Source: Alphaproteobacteria bacterium
GTDB taxonomy: Bacteria > Pseudomonadota > Alphaproteobacteria > Geminicoccales > Geminicoccaceae
DNA length: 32,197 bases
Direction: 5' to 3'
NCBI GenBank assembly: GCA_026982585.1
Contig: JALSGW010000038.1
Coordinates: 1 to 32,197 of the forward strand
Positions within the stretch are counted from its first letter, which is position 1; the number at the start of each line of letters is the position of its first letter. The translations under genes and the position numbers were made by a program. A model generated the notes under the pieces. That model was not told the origin of the DNA. It made no database searches and saw nothing but the letters and a program-made list of their open reading frames with translations. Positions 28,064-32,197 of the stretch are shown in pieces.

Positions 28064-28167
28064 CAGGAATCCGCGGCGCCGGCCGGAACCCGGGCCATGA
28101 CGCCCGCCCCGGCGAAGGCCACGGCCAGGCTCCGCATTCAGGAATCCGCGGCGCGGTCCGGAACCCG
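28064..28167. repeat. 29-bp direct repeat, period 75 bp, containing the stop of the Flp-like gene
   Basis: Positions 28064-28092 and 28139-28167 match at 27 of 29 bases (core CAGGAATCCGCGGCGC). The right copy holds the last codons and part of the stop of the leftward small gene; the left copy lies just beyond. The arrangement parallels the one at the uvrB 3' end, although the sequences differ. Confidence 0.7.
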
Positions 28168-28308
28168 ACCGACGAACTCAGCCCAGAGACCGCGCACACT
28201 CCCGCTCAGGGCGAGCAGCCCCGCGAGCGCCGAGATCGCCAGCACCCCGGCGAGCAGCGCGTATTGCAGCGCGACGCCGGCGGCCTCGTCCCGGATCAGC
28301 TCGGCCAT
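28138..28308 (-). CDS. small Flp-pilin-like membrane peptide
   Basis: A 56-residue product with MAELIRDEAAGVALQYALLA followed by a hydrophobic segment (GVLAISALAGLLALSGSV). The order DE-x-G-x-A-x-Y-x-L-x-A matches the N-terminal part of Flp/Fap pilins, which normally read DExGxTAIEYxLIA. Here the glutamate before the tyrosine, needed for pilin processing and assembly, is a glutamine. No tad/cpa assembly genes are near. GGAGGGG lies five bases before the ATG. It may be an orphan pseudopilin, a relic, or a membrane peptide with another job. Confidence 0.6.
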   Translation of the reverse strand: MAELIRDEAAGVALQYALLAGVLAISALAGLLALSGSVRGLWAEFVGRVPDRAADS

Positions 28309-28410
28309 CTGTGCCCCTCCGGCGGTGGGGTTCCGAGACCGATCCTCCAAGCCGGCGGTTAAGGATCGGTGAAGAACGCGGGTTGGGAGTTCACCGGGGG
28401 GCGAGCTGGC

Positions 28411-29031
28411 TCAGCCGTTGAGCGCCTCCCACACCTCCCAGCTGCCCTCGTAGATCATGTCCAGGGCGACGTAGAGGACGATGGCGATGCCCACGTAGAC
28501 CAGCCAGTGATAGCGGTCGATCAGGCGCGCGATGTAGCCCGCCGCCACCGCCATCAGCACGATCGAGAGCAAAAGCCCGAAGGCCATGATATAGGGGTGC
28601 TCGCGCGCCGCCCCCGCCACCGCGAGGATGTTGTCGAGCGACATGGAGATGTCGGCCACCGACACCTGCACCACCGCCGAGGCGAAGGTCTTGCCGCCGC
28701 TGCCCGCCTTTTGGATCTCCGCCTCCGCCTGGGCGGGTCCCGCGCGCACGTCGCGCCACATCTTCCAGGCCACCCACAGCAGCAGCAGCCCGCCGGCGAG
28801 CAGAAGACCGATGATCGCAAGCAGCTGCACCGCCACCAGGGCGAAGATGATGCGGGCGACCAGCGCAAGCCCGATGCCGATGGCGATCACGAGCCGCTGC
28901 TGGCGCGGCGGCAGGCCGGATGCGGCGGTGCCCACCACCACCGCATTGTCGCCGGCCAGCACGATGTCGATCAGGATGACCGAGACCAGCGCCTGCAGCT
29001 GGCTCCAGAGCAGGGGATCGAGTTCGAACAT
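28411..29031 (-). CDS. TerC/YjbE-family integral membrane protein
   Basis: The 206-residue protein has several hydrophobic segments and the family's two acidic membrane motifs: LIDIVLAGDNAVVVG near residue 20 and SVADISMSLDNILAVAG near residue 125. TerC-family proteins are linked to metal homeostasis, notably manganese export, and to tellurium resistance; the precise role of this short YjbE-type branch is not settled. The frame begins at an ATG whose only good ribosome site (GGAGG) is 14 bases back. It diverges from sodB across a hairpin-rich gap. A manganese role next to a superoxide dismutase is suggestive, but that is inference. Confidence 0.85.
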   Translation of the reverse strand: MFELDPLLWSQLQALVSVILIDIVLAGDNAVVVGTAASGLPPRQQRLVIAIGIGLALVARIIFALVAVQLLAIIGLLLAGGLLLLWVAWKMWRDVRAGPAQAEAEIQKAGSGGKTFASAVVQVSVADISMSLDNILAVAGAAREHPYIMAFGLLLSIVLMAVAAGYIARLIDRYHWLVYVGIAIVLYVALDMIYEGSWEVWEALNG

Positions 29032-29117
29032 CGCAGATGTGGTTTCCTCCGCAGATCAGGGGGCGGCCGGCGGCCGCCCGCGCGCGGCGCCACCCTAGAG
29101 CGGATCGGGCCGGGATT

Positions 29118-29163
29118 CCAGGATTCCCGCTGCCCGCCGTCGTCCCCGCTTGCGCGGGCGGGC
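29118..29163. repeat. hairpin-forming intergenic element between terC and sodB
   Basis: CCAGGATTCCCGC at 29118 is followed by CCCGC-TTGC-GCGGG at 29145-29158, a 5-bp stem with a four-base loop. A competing 7-bp pairing joins GCCCGCC at 29132-29138 with GGCGGGC at 29157-29163. The sequence resembles the GGATTCCCGC-type small dispersed repeats common in proteobacterial intergenic DNA. Its first bases also recall the CCAGGAAT repeat at 28064. Confidence 0.45.
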
Positions 29164-29206
29164 GCGAGCCGTTACAGGGCCAGGGGTGGATCCCCGACAC
29201 CACCCC

Positions 29207-29235
29207 TTCCGCTTCCACACCCGCGGCCCTATCTA
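29207..29235 (+). promoter_or_regulatory. possible sodB promoter
   Basis: TTCCGC at 29207-29212 and TATCTA at 29230-29235 are spaced by 17 bases, about 50 bases before the sodB ATG. The -10 match is fair and the -35 match is weak. Confidence 0.25.
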
Positions 29236-29283
29236 GCGGCGGGGAGGGTCAGCGAGCCGCATCGTCTGAGGAGGACACCGATC

Positions 29284-29889
29284 ATGGCCTTCGAGTTGCC
29301 CGATCTTCCCTATCCCTACGACGCTCTCGAGCCCTACATCTCTTCGCAGACCATGCATCTGCACCACGACAAACACCACCAGACCTATGTGACCAACCTC
29401 AACAATCTGGTGGAGGGCACCGATCTCGAGGGCAAGGCGCTCGAGGACATCGTCGTCGCCACCTACAACGACCCCGCCAAGGAGGGCATCTTCAACAACG
29501 CCGGCCAGCACTGGAACCACTGCCTGTTCTGGCGGGTGATGAAGAAGGGCGGCGGCGGCAAACCCGGCGGCGAGCTGCTGCGGCGCATCGAGGACGCCTT
29601 CGGCTCCTTCGACGTGTTCAAGGAGAAGTTCAAGCAGGCGGCGGTCACCGTGTTCGGCTCCGGCTGGGCCTGGCTGGCGCTGGAGGGCGACGAGCTCAAG
29701 GTGCTCAAGACCCCGAACGGGGCCAACCCGCTCGTCTTCGGCATGACGCCGCTGCTCGGCATCGACGTCTGGGAGCACGCCTATTATCTGGATTACCAGA
29801 ACCGGCGCCCCGAGTACGTGGCCGCCTTCATCAACCACCTGATCAATTGGGAGGTGGTGGAGGAGGAGCTGCTCAAAGCCGTCGGCTGA
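29284..29889 (+). CDS. sodB: superoxide dismutase, iron type
   Basis: The 201-residue cytoplasmic enzyme turns superoxide into oxygen and hydrogen peroxide. Metal ligands are visible: H27 in LHHDKHHQTYV, the histidine of QHWNHCLFW, and the aspartate and histidine of GIDVWEHAYY. The glutamine in NNAGQHWNH occupies the position characteristic of iron-type enzymes; manganese enzymes carry glycine there and a glutamine elsewhere. GGAGGA lies eight bases before the ATG. It stands alone between divergent terC and a convergent Mth938-type gene. Use of both metals cannot be excluded from sequence. Confidence 0.95.
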   Translation: MAFELPDLPYPYDALEPYISSQTMHLHHDKHHQTYVTNLNNLVEGTDLEGKALEDIVVATYNDPAKEGIFNNAGQHWNHCLFWRVMKKGGGGKPGGELLRRIEDAFGSFDVFKEKFKQAAVTVFGSGWAWLALEGDELKVLKTPNGANPLVFGMTPLLGIDVWEHAYYLDYQNRRPEYVAAFINHLINWEVVEEELLKAVG

Positions 29890-29891
29890 CC

Positions 29892-29928
29892 GCCGCCGTC
29901 GAGGTGCGGCCGCGCTCCCGCCGGCGGC
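29892..29928. terminator. possible bidirectional terminator between sodB and the Mth938-type gene
   Basis: GCCGCCG at 29892-29898 pairs with CGGCGGC at 29922-29928 around a 23-base loop that is itself GC-rich. It fills the 39-base gap between the two convergent stop codons. There is no T tract. Confidence 0.3.
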
Positions 29929-30312
29929 TCACGCGGGCAGTGCGATCAACAACGCCGCCACGAGGCGTTCCTCGGCGAGCAGCAGATTGAAGGTCCGGCA
30001 GGCGGCGGGGGTCGCCATGGCCTCCGCCGCAAGTCCCCGCTCCTTGAGCTGCCTTAACAACGCCGCGGGAGGCGGCTCGAACGTCGCTCCGCTGCCCAGG
30101 ATCACGAGATCCGGCCGCGGATCCTCACAGGCCAGCGGCGCGAGCGCTTCCGCGTCCACCGCAGCCAGGGAGGAGGCGGCCAGGGATATCACCCGCCTTC
30201 CCACGATCAGCACCGACCCCTGCACCGCCCGGCCGGCGATGAGGAATCCGCCCGGGCCGTAGCGCTGAACGCGCGGCTTGTCGCCAGGCGGCACCAATGG
30301 TTCCAGCTGCAT
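29929..30312 (-). CDS. Mth938-like domain protein (DUF498)
   Basis: The 127-residue single-domain protein has family blocks RVQRYGPGGFLIAGRAVQGSVL, DLVILGSGATFEPPP and MATPAACRTFNLLLAEERLVAALL. The human homologue NDUFAF3 helps assemble respiratory complex I. The bacterial role is not established. It starts three bases after the secF stop, an arrangement common in alphaproteobacteria, so it is probably co-transcribed with secDF. No signal peptide or membrane segment. Confidence 0.85.
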   Translation of the reverse strand: MQLEPLVPPGDKPRVQRYGPGGFLIAGRAVQGSVLIVGRRVISLAASSLAAVDAEALAPLACEDPRPDLVILGSGATFEPPPAALLRQLKERGLAAEAMATPAACRTFNLLLAEERLVAALLIALPA

Positions 30313-30315
30313 CGC

Positions 30316-31254
30316 TCAAGGCGTCGCCGCAGCCGCCCGCTCCTTCGCCACCACCGCCTTGAGGTTGAGGTAGAGGAGCGCCGGCGAGGCCAGATAGACG
30401 CTCGAATAGGTGCCGGCGATCACCCCCCAGATCATGGCGAAGATGAAGCCCTCGATCACCTCGGGGCCGACCACGAACAGCACGCCGAGGGCGATCAGGG
30501 TGGTGAGCGAGGTCATGAGGGTGCGGGCCAGGGTCTCGTTGAGCGAGCGGTCGATGAGCGCCTCCATCTCGAGCGTCTTGTAGCGCCGAAGGTTTTCCCG
30601 GATGCGGTCGTAGATGACCACCGTATCGTTGAGGGAATAGCCGACGATGGTGAGGATGGCGGCGACGGTGGCGAGGTTGAACTCGTAGCCGGTGATCACG
30701 AACACGCCGAGGGTGGTGAGCACATCGTGCACCAGGGCGAGGATCGCCCCGGCGCCGAACTGCCATTCGAAGCGAAACCAGATGTAGACCAGCACCAGCA
30801 CCAGGGCGAGGCCGACCGCCATGACCCCGGCGCGGAACAGCTCGCCGCTCACCTTCGGCCCCACATATTCGGAGCGGCGGAACTCCACCGCCTCGCCGAA
30901 CCGTTCGCGCAACACCTGTTTGATGCGTTCGATGGCGGCGAGCTGGGCCTGGGCGTCGCCCTCCTGCCGCTCGATGCGGATCAACACGTCCCGTTCGCTG
31001 CCGAAATGCTGGAGCTGCACCTGGCCGAGGTCGAGCTCGCCGAGCGTCCGGCGCAGCTCGCCGAGCTCGGCCGGCTGCGGCAGCCGCACCTCCAGCAGCG
31101 AACCGCCCCGGAAGTCGATCCCGAAGTTCAACCCGACCACAAACACCAACAGCAGCGACAGCACCACCAGCGCGCCCGATCCCGCCAGGAACGGCACCCG
31201 CCAGCGCATGAACGGGATGTTGACATTGTCGGGGACGAGACGCGGCAGGCGCAT
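30316..31254 (-). CDS. secF: protein translocase subunit SecF
   Basis: SecF works with SecD to use the proton gradient to pull exported proteins out of the SecYEG channel. The 312-residue product has a first membrane segment near 20-42, the family motif LNFGIDFRGGSLLEV, a periplasmic domain, and the C-terminal five-segment block. That block contains ILTIVGYSLNDTVVIYDRIREN, with its conserved aspartate, and TLMTSLTTLIALGVL. It lies 10 bp after secD on the minus strand. Confidence 0.95.
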   Translation of the reverse strand: MRLPRLVPDNVNIPFMRWRVPFLAGSGALVVLSLLLVFVVGLNFGIDFRGGSLLEVRLPQPAELGELRRTLGELDLGQVQLQHFGSERDVLIRIERQEGDAQAQLAAIERIKQVLRERFGEAVEFRRSEYVGPKVSGELFRAGVMAVGLALVLVLVYIWFRFEWQFGAGAILALVHDVLTTLGVFVITGYEFNLATVAAILTIVGYSLNDTVVIYDRIRENLRRYKTLEMEALIDRSLNETLARTLMTSLTTLIALGVLFVVGPEVIEGFIFAMIWGVIAGTYSSVYLASPALLYLNLKAVVAKERAAAATP

Positions 31255-31264
31255 GATCGATCCC

Positions 31265-32197
<933 letters not shown>

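Noticed and set aside
29032..29110. Manganese (yybP-ykoY) riboswitch ahead of the TerC-type gene
   Set aside because: The leader is short and I could not find the conserved loop sequences of that riboswitch.

Overview
This is GC-rich chromosomal DNA from an alphaproteobacterium. The evidence is the gene order yebC-ruvC-ruvA-ruvB-ybgC-tolQ-tolR-tolA-tolB-pal-cpoB-tilS-ftsH, the secD-secF-Mth938-type gene string, an iron-type SodB, and heavy use of GTG starts with 4-base gene overlaps. A Rhodospirillales-like host is a guess. The genus cannot be read from the window.

Layout. (1) Positions 1-2546 hold no convincing gene. They are extremely GC-rich and contain several degenerate direct repeats (periods about 167, 195 and 61 bp). 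(2) Positions 2547-3894 are a complete IS5-type insertion sequence with 12-bp perfect inverted ends. Its transposase appears to have lost the second catalytic aspartate. (3) Positions 3895-5080 are again gene-poor and carry a duplicated 24-bp hairpin-like element. (4) A leftward PilZ (c-di-GMP receptor) gene diverges from a long rightward block, 5553-17287. That block encodes a YebC-type translation/regulatory factor, the RuvABC Holliday-junction machinery, a YbgC thioesterase, the complete Tol-Pal envelope system with CpoB, tRNA-Ile lysidine synthetase and the FtsH protease. (5) Leftward uvrB converges on ftsH. Its 3' end is duplicated in a 73-bp-period repeat.

(6) Positions 19727-27996 are the most distinctive part. 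A leftward DeoR-family regulator diverges from a rightward operon of five genes: a betaine-type periplasmic binding protein, an ATPase, a double-length fused permease, a choline-kinase-like phosphotransferase, and a two-domain flavoprotein of the dimethylglycine/sarcosine dehydrogenase family. The last three genes overlap or nearly touch. An 8-bp inverted repeat flanks the divergent promoter region. I infer a regulated system for taking up and demethylating a methylated amine, with a kinase step. The substrate is not known from sequence.

(7) Positions 27997-29283 hold a tiny orphan Flp-pilin-like gene and a TerC-family membrane protein, set among hairpin-rich short repeats. (8) sodB (rightward) faces a leftward string of Mth938-type gene, secF and secD. 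Transcription of that string runs secD, secF, Mth938; secD continues past the right edge.

No tRNA, rRNA or CRISPR array was seen.
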